The notes: generated by a model not told the origin, from the letters alone. Shown: positions 1 to 5,869, counted from the first letter of the stretch. The stretch is 7,491 nucleotides of DNA from Alphaproteobacteria bacterium (GCA_017302755.1 JAFLCR010000116.1:1-7491), one strand, 5' to 3'. Numbers and translations: made by a program.

Positions 1-11
1 AGGAGAGCAAA

Positions 12-227
12 ATGGTTTTGTTACTTCAGGCTTCGGATGAAGGCTGGCCCCGTGAGGGGGCCATCCTTCCGCTCTTTAGCAGTGGTAACGCGGCGCAATC
101 TGCTCTCAAATTCCGCGTGGTATGCAGCGTGCCGCCGCAGCCCAAGTTGGCATCCCTTCGATTTGAGGTCGTCAGGATGTTTAATCGTTATATTCACTTT
201 GAACGGCAGTCAATAATAAAAAAATAG
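12..227 (+). CDS. doubtful small ORF, 71 aa, unknown
   Basis: This is the only plus-strand reading frame in the window that does not shadow a real gene on the other strand. An AGGAG-like Shine-Dalgarno at bases 1-5 sits six bases before the ATG, which is good spacing. The predicted 71-residue product has no recognisable domain, membrane segment or signal peptide. Its composition changes midway from GC-rich to AT-rich codons, ending in a basic tail, and that is unlike a normal gene. A stable hairpin lies inside its first 70 bases. It may simply be untranslated intergenic DNA downstream of the btu operon. The Shine-Dalgarno is the only positive evidence. Confidence 0.18.
   Translation: MVLLLQASDEGWPREGAILPLFSSGNAAQSALKFRVVCSVPPQPKLASLRFEVVRMFNRYIHFERQSIIKK
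39..69. other. strong hairpin (13-bp arms, one mismatch)
   Basis: Bases 39-51 pair with 57-69 around the five-base loop GTGAG. Twelve of thirteen positions are Watson-Crick pairs, with a single C/T mismatch at 44/64. There is no convincing T-tract on either side, so it is not a classical intrinsic terminator. It could be an RNA structure, a protein-stalling inverted repeat, or the end of an element lying outside the window. Confidence 0.4.
187..213 (-). promoter_or_regulatory. possible sigma70-like promoter in AT-rich stretch
   Basis: On the minus strand a TTGACT (208-213) is followed after 15 bases by TATAAC (187-192). The spacer is shorter than the usual 16-18. The stretch 180-245 is strikingly AT-rich for this window, and it includes a run of seven T on the minus strand near 220. 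A transcript from here would run leftward out of the window; no gene start of useful length is seen before the edge. This is weak evidence. Confidence 0.15.
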
Positions 228-278
228 CGTAATATTTTTGTAATTATGAATGGCGGTTCATGGGCGAGATGACAGCCT

Positions 279-317
279 GCTCCTTCCCCCTCTGAAGGGG
301 AGGGAATTATGGGGAGC
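279..317. repeat. G/C-block intergenic repeat, copy 1
   Basis: This copy lies about 40 bases downstream of the btuD stop codon. It has a CCTTCCCC block, a short loop, a GGGGAGGG block, then GAGGGAATTATGGGGAGCC-type flanking sequence. The two blocks form an 8-bp stem with one G-T wobble. The block pair plus the GAGGGAATTAT extension recurs at 2386-2424, so this is a dispersed repeat rather than chance. It may serve as a transcript end or mRNA-stabilising structure for the btu operon, but no T-tract follows. Bases 228-278 and 318-355 around it hold nothing else that I can name. Confidence 0.6.
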
Positions 318-355
318 CTTCAACCCGGCAGCAACGGCGTAACACACACGAATCA

Positions 356-1102
356 CTACACTGCTTTGCTCGGAAGAATATATGGGCCATCTTTGCCGGC
401 GCCGCGTTCGGCTTCAATGCCGAACGCGAAGCGGAGATTGTTGTCGGTGAGCACGTCGGCCGGCGTGCCTTCGGCCAGCAGGCGGCCTTTGGAAAGCAGC
501 ACGGCGCGCGCGCAAAAGCGCAGGGCGAGGGTGAGATCGTGCAGGGCGACGATCACGCCCATGCCGGATGCCGCCTGCCGTTTCAGCAGCGCCATCATGC
601 TGAGCTGGTGGCGCGGGTCGAGCGAGGCGATGGGCTCGTCGGCGAGCAGGAATTGCGGCTCCGTCGCCAGCGCGCGGGCAAGGAAGACGCGCTGCCGCTC
701 GCCCGCGGAGAGGGTGAGAATGTCGCGTTCGAGCAGCGGCATGACATCCGCCGCCTCGGCGGCGTGCCTTACGGCGGGGTGGCCGGGATGGGCCGCGCCC
801 TCATGCGGCAGGCGGCCGAGCGCGATCACGTCGCGCACGCTGGCGTTCCAGTGGCATGTTGCCTGTTGCGGCAGGAAAGCGATGGCTTTAGCGCGCGCGT
901 TGAATGAAAGCGAGGAAAGCGGGGCGCCGTTCAGCGTTATTTCACCGCTTGCAGGCTTCAGCAGGCCGCAGGCGGCGCGCAGCAGCGTCGTTTTACCGGC
1001 GCCGTTTTCGCCGAGCAGGGCGGTCACTTTGCCAGGCTCGCAAGTGAGGGAGACATCCTGCAGGCGGTGATTGACGGTGAGGTGCGAAAGCGTGAGCGTC
1101 AT
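356..1102 (-). CDS. btuD: vitamin B12 ABC transporter ATPase BtuD
   Basis: This is the ATP-hydrolysing subunit of the inner-membrane cobalamin importer, working as a cytoplasmic dimer under BtuC. In 248 residues it carries every ABC motif in order: Walker A GENGAGKTT (31-39), Q-loop in LPQQ (77-80), signature LSAGERQ (131-137), Walker B FLLADEP (151-157), D-loop SLD (160-162) and switch histidine in ALHD (186-189). Length is normal for the FecE/BtuD/HemV group. The ATG overlaps the btuC stop as ATGA, implying translational coupling. A purine stretch GGAAAG lies about 13 bases upstream, which is rather far for a Shine-Dalgarno. The sequence alone could equally fit a heme or siderophore ATPase. 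The cobalamin assignment rests on the adjacent btuB, btuF and btuC and the riboswitch upstream. Confidence 0.92.
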   Translation of the reverse strand: MTLTLSHLTVNHRLQDVSLTCEPGKVTALLGENGAGKTTLLRAACGLLKPASGEITLNGAPLSSLSFNARAKAIAFLPQQATCHWNASVRDVIALGRLPHEGAAHPGHPAVRHAAEAADVMPLLERDILTLSAGERQRVFLARALATEPQFLLADEPIASLDPRHQLSMMALLKRQAASGMGVIVALHDLTLALRFCARAVLLSKGRLLAEGTPADVLTDNNLRFAFGIEAERGAGKDGPYILPSKAV

Positions 1103-2253
1103 GCCGTTGAATCTTTCCGTTGCTCCCGCTGCGCGCTTTCAGCGCTCACATGGAGCGCCGCCGTACGCGGCGGGCTGACGGCTCTTGCGTGTTGTTCCTT
1201 GAGCAGCAGCCAGAGGAAGAACGGCGCGCCGATCAGCGAGGTGAGCACGCCGAGTTTTAATTCCTCGCCGGAAGTGGGGATGGCGCGCACGCCCAAATCG
1301 GCGAGCAGCAGCGCAATGGCGCCGCCGAGGAAGGAGGGAAGAAGGAGGTGGGAGGGAAGCAGCGAGGCGCTCCTGTTCGTTTGTTCCCGCTGCGCGGCTA
1401 CGCCACGAGTGGCTTCGCTGCTCACATGGAACGCCGCCGTACGCGGCGGGCTGACGGCTCTGCCCGTCATCATCCGCACGATGTGCGGCACGATCAGCCC
1501 GATGAAGCCGATGCTGCCCGCCACCGCCACGCCGGAACCGACGGTGAGCGCGACCCCGAGCACGAGCAGGAGGTTCAGGCGGCGCAGGGAAAAGCCGAGG
1601 GTGGTGGCGACGTCTTCGCCAAGTGTCAGCGCGTCGAGGGCGGGGCGAAGGCGAAGCAGCACGAAACAGCCCAGCGCCAAAAAAGGCAGCATCAGGAAGA
1701 GGTGCTGCATGCCGCGGTCGGTGAGCGAGCCCATAAGCCAGAACACGATCTCGATGCGGGCGAAGGGATTGGGCGTGAGGTTGAGCGCGAGCGCCGCCAG
1801 CGCCGAGGTGAGCGCCGCGATCGCGATGCCGCCGAGCAGCAGGTGCAGCGACGAGCCGAAGCGCAGATTGATGGCGATGAGAAGTAAGCCCACCGCGCCC
1901 GCGCCGAGGATGCCGGCAAGCGGCAGCGCCAGCGGGAAAGCGTGGGCGAGGCCGGTGTAGAAGGCGATCACGGCCGCGAGCGACGCGCCGCCGGAAATCC
2001 CGAGCACGCTCGGCTCGGCGAGGGGATTGCGCAGGTAGCTCTGCATCGCCGCGCCCGCGATGGCGAGGCCGCCGCCGACGCAGACCGCCAGCAGCGCACG
2101 GGGAAGGCGGATGTCGTAGAGGATGACGGAGGCCGCGCCGGGGTCAGCGAGTAGGCGCGTCAGCGGCACGTCGCCGAGCAGCAGCGCGGCGGTGAAAACC
2201 CCGGCGAGCAAAAAAGCCAACAGGAAAAGCTGCGTGGAGCGGAATGCCATCAT
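1099..2253 (-). CDS. btuC: vitamin B12 ABC transporter permease BtuC, with two in-frame repeat insertions
   Basis: FecCD-family permease, the membrane channel of the cobalamin importer. Hydrophobic segments fill the protein from residue 7 on. Family hallmarks include the N-terminal RLPRALLAVCVGGGLAIAG (49-67), NPLAEPSVLGISGGA (76-90) and the ATPase-contacting GSIGFIGLIVPHIVR (246-260). At 384 residues it is longer than typical members (about 330-350). The excess is explained by two copies of one repeat: residues about 265-291, directly after PHIVRMMTG, and about 356-377, after the expected end LLLKEQH. Both keep the frame, and the second leaves the ATGA overlap with btuD intact. All other conserved segments are present, so function is plausible but unproven. 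There is no clear Shine-Dalgarno; two consecutive ATG codons open the gene. The 172-base gap to the receiver gene upstream contains a long repeat. An alternative substrate (heme, siderophore) is less likely in this context. Confidence 0.9.
   Translation of the reverse strand: MMAFRSTQLFLLAFLLAGVFTAALLLGDVPLTRLLADPGAASVILYDIRLPRALLAVCVGGGLAIAGAAMQSYLRNPLAEPSVLGISGGASLAAVIAFYTGLAHAFPLALPLAGILGAGAVGLLLIAINLRFGSSLHLLLGGIAIAALTSALAALALNLTPNPFARIEIVFWLMGSLTDRGMQHLFLMLPFLALGCFVLLRLRPALDALTLGEDVATTLGFSLRRLNLLLVLGVALTVGSGVAVAGSIGFIGLIVPHIVRMMTGRAVSPPRTAAFHVSSEATRGVAAQREQTNRSASLLPSHLLLPSFLGGAIALLLADLGVRAIPTSGEELKLGVLTSLIGAPFFLWLLLKEQHARAVSPPRTAALHVSAESAQREQRKDSTA
1122..1185. repeat. in-frame palindromic repeat, copy A (C-terminus of BtuC)
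   Basis: 64-base copy of a repeat also found at 1383-1461. Bases 1144-1185 match 1420-1461 over 42 positions with one difference (G/A). The left parts share the CCCGCTGCGC block, but copy A lacks 15 bases found in the other copy. It contains the hairpin CCGCCG-TACG-CGGCGG and a second small one (GCGCT-TTC-AGCGC). On the minus strand it encodes AVSPPRTAALHVS...AQREQ at the very end of BtuC, six codons before the stop. Confidence 0.85.
1383..1461. repeat. in-frame palindromic repeat, copy B (inside BtuC)
   Basis: 79-base copy in the same orientation as copy A, about 260 bases away. It carries the same CCGCCG-TACG-CGGCGG hairpin plus GCCA-CGAG-TGGC in the segment missing from copy A. It encodes AVSPPRTAAFHVSSEATRG...AQREQ within BtuC. 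The protein sequence is hydrophilic and lies in the loop right after the ATPase-coupling segment, where related permeases have only a few residues (DHR-type linker). The length difference from copy A is 15 bases, so both copies leave the gene open. Confidence 0.87.
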
Positions 2254-2308
2254 CGCTTGATGTATGACGGGAAATGGAGCGCGCGGTCAAGCCGCGGGAT
2301 TGGAGACG

Positions 2309-2424
2309 GCTCCTTCCCCCTTTGAGGGGGAAGGTAGGGATGGGGGCGGGTGGAGGATGTGCGGTGTTTCATCAACCCCCACCGTATCCCTCCCCCTCAG
2401 AGGTGGAGGGAATTATCAGGGGCC
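2309..2424. repeat. G/C-block intergenic repeat, copy 2 (compound, about 115 bases)
   Basis: This fills most of the gap between btuC and the receiver gene and ends one base before the receiver's stop codon. The left half is CTCCTTCCCCC, loop, GGGGGAAGG, then GGGATGGGGGCGGG. The right half is CAACCCCCACCGTATCCC, then CTCCCCCTCAGAGGTGGAG and GAGGGAATTAT. The inner parts (GGGATGGGGG against CCCCCACCGTATCCC) can pair, making one long imperfect inverted repeat with a hairpin at each end. The right end matches the repeat at 279-317, including the GGGAATTAT tail. Such repeats typically punctuate operons; a transcript-ending or mRNA-protecting role is inference. Confidence 0.75.
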
Positions 2425-2425
2425 A

Positions 2426-2851
2426 TCAGCCCGCGCTCTGGCGCAGGCTGATGGAAGGAAGCGTGCGCAGCGTGGTGGAGAGGACTTGCTCGAGGCTTGT
2501 GGCCAGAAAGGGTTTGGGCAGCACGGCCACGATGTTCAAGGCCAGGGCCGTGCCAAGGTGCTCGGCCATCTTGAGGTAGAAATCCTGCATGCCACTTAAC
2601 ACGATAACGCGCGCCGCGCTGCGCTGAGTGTAGAGAAAAGACAAAACATCAAAGCCGCGCTCGCCGGGTTTGGCGATATCGATCACAATGGCGTGCGGGC
2701 AGAACTCGGCGTAGGTTTGTGCCAGCGCATCGTCGCGATTCAGGACAAGGGTGGTGAAGCCGGACGCTTCGCCCGTTTCGCAGATCTGCGCGGTGGTGTT
2801 GGCGTCGGTGGCGACGACCAGAAGGCGGGGGGGTACGCTTCGTTCCGGCAT
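2426..2851 (-). CDS. stand-alone CheY-like receiver domain protein, atypical acidic pocket
   Basis: The 141-residue product is a single receiver domain with no output domain. The first strand is RLLVVATDAN (9-18), the probable phosphoacceptor is D58 in AIVIDIAKPGERG, the switch Ser/Thr position is S86 in VIVLSGMQD, and the conserved lysine is K113 in VLPKPF. The acidic pair that normally follows the first strand (DD) is replaced by A-T, with a lone D16 just after, so Mg2+ binding and phosphorylation may be altered. The SG..D and LPKPF patterns resemble receivers fused to EAL domains, but no such domain follows. It lies between btuF and btuC, 103 bases after the btuF stop, and has its own promoter-like leader. 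No good Shine-Dalgarno is visible. No sensor kinase is present in the window. Its partner is unknown and a role in B12 uptake is not shown. Confidence 0.8.
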   Translation of the reverse strand: MPERSVPPRLLVVATDANTTAQICETGEASGFTTLVLNRDDALAQTYAEFCPHAIVIDIAKPGERGFDVLSFLYTQRSAARVIVLSGMQDFYLKMAEHLGTALALNIVAVLPKPFLATSLEQVLSTTLRTLPSISLRQSAG

Positions 2852-2895
2852 GGTGGCGCTTTCTGAATGAGGAAGCGCAAGAATAAACGCATAAG

Positions 2896-2935
2896 TTTAA
2901 AATTATAGTTAAATTCAACTTAAAATTGCGTCTCA
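2896..2935 (-). promoter_or_regulatory. promoter-like AT-rich region upstream of the receiver gene
   Basis: A perfect TATAAT (2902-2907, minus strand) sits about 50 bases upstream of the receiver ATG, inside an AT-rich island unusual for this window. No good -35 hexamer lies at 16-18 bases; a TTGAGA is 23 bases away. The leader then contains the small hairpin GCGCTT...AAGCGC close to the start codon. This suggests the receiver gene, and perhaps btuCD behind it, can be transcribed independently of the riboswitch. Confidence 0.4.
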
Positions 2936-2954
2936 AAATGAGGCATATGCGTCG

Positions 2955-3968
2955 CTATTGCGCCAAGGCGAAGCGCCGCGTGCCCAGCGCGTAATCCAGC
3001 GCCTTGGCAAGCGCCAGCGCGGCTTCGCCCGCCGTGTGGTCGGGGCAGGAGGTGAGATGCGAGGGCAGGCGGATGGCGCGGCCGGAATCGTGATACGGCT
3101 CCAGCGATTCATGGAAAAGGTAGGTTTCGCCCTGTGCCAGCCGCGAGGCGTCGTAGGTGCCGTAGATGAGGATGTCGGGCTGGTGGTAGACGATCTCTTC
3201 TAGCGAGAGCGTGGCCAGCCCGCTTTTGCCGAGGCGCGAGGCAAGGTTGTCGCCGCCGGTGAGGCGGATCAGCTCGCCCAGCATCGTGCCGCCGCCATGC
3301 GCGATGTGATTGGCCTCGATCGCGGCGACGAGCGGGCGGCCGCGGGCATGCGCGTTCGCTTGCGCTTCCTTGAGCTGTTTTTTCATGCGCGCCACGAGCT
3401 GGGTGCCTTTCTCGGGTTCGCCGATGGCCGACGCAATGGCGCGGATGTAAGCGGGGATTTCGGCGAGGTGCTGCGGCAGCGCGAATTCCAGCACGGGAAT
3501 GCCGAGGCTGCGCAGCATCGCGCTCGTTTGCGGGCGCGTGCCGGTGACGGTGATCACGATGTCCGGCTTCGCGCTTAGAATGGATTCGGCGTCCGCGTCA
3601 AGCACCGGCAGGCCTTCGGCTTCGCGCGCGTAATAGGAAAGATGCTGGTCCGCAGCCATGAACGTGACGCCCGCGATGTTTTCGCGCGGCGTCATGGCCA
3701 GCAGCAGCTGGTCGGTGCAGAGGTTGAGCGAGGCGATGCGAAGGGGCTCGGCGGCGGCTGGATGGGACATGAGCATGACCGTGAGGAGGGTGAGGGAAAA
3801 GAAGATGCAGGCGAGGCGATGGCTTAAACCGGCGATGCTGTTGCGGGCAGTTTTGGCGATGCATGTGATGGGCGCGCGGACGTGCTTCTCCCTCCCCCGC
3901 AAGGGGGAGGGAGGTGAAAGCGGCGTTTGCTGCGAGCCTCCTCGCAATGACGGAATGGGAGCTATCAA
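2955..3968 (-). CDS. btuF: periplasmic cobalamin-binding protein BtuF with repeat-derived N-terminal extension
   Basis: TroA/FepB-type substrate-binding protein that captures cobalamin in the periplasm and hands it to BtuCD. The mature part begins near EPLRIASLNLCTDQ (74-87) and continues with the family's two-lobe pattern: SILSAKPDIVITV, then IRAIASAIG, the GGDNLA segment, SLEEIVYHQPDILI, and a C-terminal CPDHTAGEAALALAKAL. The hydrophobic signal core ACIFFSLTLLTVMLM (53-67) ends in HPAAA, so cleavage after residue 73 is likely. The only usual start codon in frame before this core is TTG at 3968, overlapping the btuB stop as TTGA. That forces about 45 residues ahead of the core, of which residues about 5-28 are encoded by a G/C-block repeat. 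ATG codons inside the core are too late to keep a working signal peptide. Start by a rare codon (ATC/ATT) after the repeat remains possible. The family assignment is strong, the exact start is not. Confidence 0.88.
   Translation of the reverse strand: MIAPIPSLRGGSQQTPLSPPSPLRGREKHVRAPITCIAKTARNSIAGLSHRLACIFFSLTLLTVMLMSHPAAAEPLRIASLNLCTDQLLLAMTPRENIAGVTFMAADQHLSYYAREAEGLPVLDADAESILSAKPDIVITVTGTRPQTSAMLRSLGIPVLEFALPQHLAEIPAYIRAIASAIGEPEKGTQLVARMKKQLKEAQANAHARGRPLVAAIEANHIAHGGGTMLGELIRLTGGDNLASRLGKSGLATLSLEEIVYHQPDILIYGTYDASRLAQGETYLFHESLEPYHDSGRAIRLPSHLTSCPDHTAGEAALALAKALDYALGTRRFALAQ
3888..3960. repeat. compound repeat at the 5' end of btuF: perfect 11-bp G/C hairpin plus CATTGCGAGGAGG-type repeat
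   Basis: Two inverted repeats lie side by side. CTCCCTCCCCC (3888-3898) pairs perfectly with 3903-3913 around GCAA. TGCGAG (3931-3936) pairs with CTCGCA (3941-3946) and belongs to the common bacterial GTCATTGCGAGGAGG-type dispersed repeat. The first is related to the G/C-block repeats at 279-317 and 2309-2424. Here, instead of being intergenic, both parts are read in frame as the start of BtuF. Confidence 0.8.
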
Positions 3969-5767
3969 AAACCCGTCCTTACGCCGGCGTACACCGAAAG
4001 GCCCGGCGTGCCGTAGCCGATGATGTCCTCGTAGCGTTTGTCGAACAGGTTTTCCACGCGACCGTAGATTTCGTAAGCGTCGTTAAATTTCCATGCGGAA
4101 TGCAGATTGACCGTGGTGTAGGCGTCGTTTTTTGCGCGGGAGAAGGAAAGGTCGAAATCCTCGCGTGAGCCGACATAGACGATATCCGCGCCCGCCGAGC
4201 CTTTCTCGAGGAAGCGCACGTCGCCGAACACGGTCGCCTTGTGGCGCGGGCGGCGCACCAGGCGTTCGCCGGTCTGCTCGTCCTTTGCCTGGAGGTAGGT
4301 GTAGTTCGCGCCCACCGTCACGTTGTTCATCGGCGCGTAGGTAACGCCCGCCTCGATGCCGCGCTGCTTCGCCTTGCCGACATTGGTGTAGGCGTTGGTG
4401 GCGAAATCGTAGTCAATGAGGTCAGTGGCGGTGGTGTCGAACCAGGTTAGCGAGGCGTTGACCTTGTCGCCGAGGAAGGCTTGGTCGACGCCGATGTCGT
4501 AGCCGCGGCTTTTTTCCGGGTTGAGGTTCCGGTTGCCGAACATCGAATAGAGCTGATAGAGCGACGGCGCCTTGAAACCCGTCCCGTAGCTGGCGCGTAG
4601 CTTGGTGTTGGTTTGCGTGATGTGGTAGGCGGGGGCGACGCGGTAGGTGGCTTTGCTGCCAAAGGTTTCGTGATCGTCGATGCGCGCGCCGGCATGCAGC
4701 GAGGCGTCGCCGATGGTCAGGCGATTCTCGGCGAGCGCGCTTACGGTGTTCACCGATTTGCTGCCGTTCGTATCGCCGTTGTAGCTTTCGCGCTGTGCTT
4801 CCGCGCCGACGGTAATCGTATCGTTGGGGTGGACGTTCAGGTGGTGCAGCCAGTCCGCCTTGGTGCGCTTGCCCTTGAACTCGCTGTGGCCGTAGGTCGA
4901 GTCGTCCTTGCGGTCGTTCTGGTGATGGGAAACGCCGAGTGTCTGTTTCCAGCGCCCGTTCATGAGCGCCAGCTCGCCTTCGCCGCGCAGGGTGAGCTGC
5001 TTGCCGTGCGCCTTGTTGTTCGCGTCGGCGCCGAAGTCGTCGTATTCGGCGCTGCTGTCAGTGTAGCGGGCGGTGCCGCGCAGCTTCGCGTTATCGGTAA
5101 CCGCGTAGCCGAGATTGGTGGAGAAATGCGTGTTGCGGTAGCCGTCGTCTTCGCTGCCGCCGCTATAGGTGGAGATGCCCCGGCTGCCCAGATGCGAGGC
5201 GTGGACGTTGTAATCGACGCGGCCGCTCGCGCCGTTCACGGTCGCGCCCGCCTTGCCGGTGGTGTGGCTGCCGCCTTCAACATAGCCGCTTACGCGCGGT
5301 TTGCCCGTGCCGCGCTTGGTGAAGATCTGGATCACGCCGCCGATGGCGTCGGAGCCGTAGAGCGTGCTTTGGGGCCCTCGCAGCACTTCGATGCGGGCGA
5401 TGTTGTCGGTGGTGAGGTGCGCGAAGTCATAGGTGTTGCCGGTGGCGGAGGGGTCGTTCACCGGCACGCCGTCGATCAGCACCAGCGTGTGTTCGGATTT
5501 GGCGCCGCGAAGGAAGACGCTGGTCGTCTGCCCCACGCCGCCGCTGCGCACGACATCCACGCCCGGCACGGTACGAAGCAGCTCGCCGACCGTCTGGCGT
5601 TGCGAGCGCATGATCTGCTCTTCGCTGATAACGGTGACGCTGCTTGCCACCTGCGAAAGCGGCACGGCCTGGCGGTTCGGGGTGATGACGATGGGATCGC
5701 TCTTAGGCGCGGCCAGAGCAGAGGTGGCGGCGAGGGCTGCCGCCAAGGTAAGAGTAAAAAATCGCAT
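3965..5767 (-). CDS. btuB: TonB-dependent vitamin B12 outer-membrane receptor BtuB
   Basis: A 22-strand outer-membrane barrel that imports cobalamin using TonB energy. In 600 residues (E. coli BtuB is of similar size) it shows a signal peptide with cleavage near residue 20 (SALAA/PKS) and the TonB box DPIVITPNR (24-32). The plug domain follows (about 34-150) with TVGELLRTVPGVDVVRSGG, VLIDGVPVND, IARIEVLRGPQSTLYGSDAIGGVIQI. The rest is repeated aromatic beta strands ending in NLFDKRYEDIIGYGTPG and a terminal phenylalanine, the usual barrel-assembly signal. The ATG at 5767 has an AGGAA Shine-Dalgarno six bases upstream. It is the first gene after a cobalamin riboswitch, which fixes its substrate better than sequence similarity alone. 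Its TGA overlaps the putative TTG start of btuF. Confidence 0.94.
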   Translation of the reverse strand: MRFFTLTLAAALAATSALAAPKSDPIVITPNRQAVPLSQVASSVTVISEEQIMRSQRQTVGELLRTVPGVDVVRSGGVGQTTSVFLRGAKSEHTLVLIDGVPVNDPSATGNTYDFAHLTTDNIARIEVLRGPQSTLYGSDAIGGVIQIFTKRGTGKPRVSGYVEGGSHTTGKAGATVNGASGRVDYNVHASHLGSRGISTYSGGSEDDGYRNTHFSTNLGYAVTDNAKLRGTARYTDSSAEYDDFGADANNKAHGKQLTLRGEGELALMNGRWKQTLGVSHHQNDRKDDSTYGHSEFKGKRTKADWLHHLNVHPNDTITVGAEAQRESYNGDTNGSKSVNTVSALAENRLTIGDASLHAGARIDDHETFGSKATYRVAPAYHITQTNTKLRASYGTGFKAPSLYQLYSMFGNRNLNPEKSRGYDIGVDQAFLGDKVNASLTWFDTTATDLIDYDFATNAYTNVGKAKQRGIEAGVTYAPMNNVTVGANYTYLQAKDEQTGERLVRRPRHKATVFGDVRFLEKGSAGADIVYVGSREDFDLSFSRAKNDAYTTVNLHSAWKFNDAYEIYGRVENLFDKRYEDIIGYGTPGLSVYAGVRTGF

Positions 5768-5773
5768 GATGGG

Positions 5774-5829
5774 TTCCTACGCTGGGGTGTATCTCCACGC
5801 CTTTCGGGCGCGGCGCCACCGCGTAGGAA
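5774..5829 (-). promoter_or_regulatory. btuB Shine-Dalgarno sequestering hairpin (riboswitch expression platform)
   Basis: In the transcript the btuB Shine-Dalgarno AGGAA (complement of 5774-5778) is part of GCGTAGGAA. This pairs perfectly over 9 bp with TTCCTACGC, the complement of 5821-5829. The enclosed sequence can extend the fold with the stem CGCC-CGAAA-GGCG. Hiding the ribosome site like this is a known way for cobalamin riboswitches to block translation. A competing pairing exists: bases 5871-5877 are complementary over 7 bp to 5813-5819. That pairing would cross the sequester stem, so it could act as the antisequester. Stem positions are seen directly; the switching mechanism is inferred. 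Confidence 0.75.
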
Positions 5830-5835
5830 GAGCTC

Positions 5836-5869
5836 CATATCCTCGGATCGTCCCGTCCGGTCGGATATG
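5836..5869 (-). other. hairpin between riboswitch aptamer and sequester stem
   Basis: CATATCC (5836-5842) pairs perfectly with GGATATG (5863-5869), with an inner CGGA/TCCG stem (5844-5847 with 5856-5859). It stacks in the leader between the aptamer and the Shine-Dalgarno hairpin. There is no T-run after it, so it is not an intrinsic terminator. It is probably a structural part of the expression platform. Confidence 0.6.

Noticed and set aside
60..175. tRNA-like look (TTTAGCAGTGGTAACGC followed by a CTTCGATTTGAGG stretch)
   Set aside because: The D-arm resemblance is partial. No proper anticodon stem, acceptor pairing or T-arm can be built on either strand.
309..1070. Long plus-strand reading frame opposite btuD (253 codons)
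   Set aside because: It is a mirror of the GC-rich btuD gene. The product is rich in Arg/Ser/Ala with no domain, while the minus strand carries all the ABC ATPase motifs.
1122..1461. CRISPR-like interpretation of the two repeats in btuC
   Set aside because: There are only two copies, of unequal length (64 and 79 bases), separated by about 200 bases of conserved permease coding sequence.
1067..1960. Long plus-strand frame opposite btuC (297 codons)
   Set aside because: The translation is a low-complexity Arg/Ser-rich sequence without family features; the opposite strand encodes a clear FecCD permease.
2649..2936. 95-codon minus-strand frame overlapping the start of the receiver gene
   Set aside because: It is a shifted frame of the receiver gene plus its AT-rich leader. 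The Arg/His-rich translation has no family features, whereas the receiver frame shows D58, S86 and K113 motifs.
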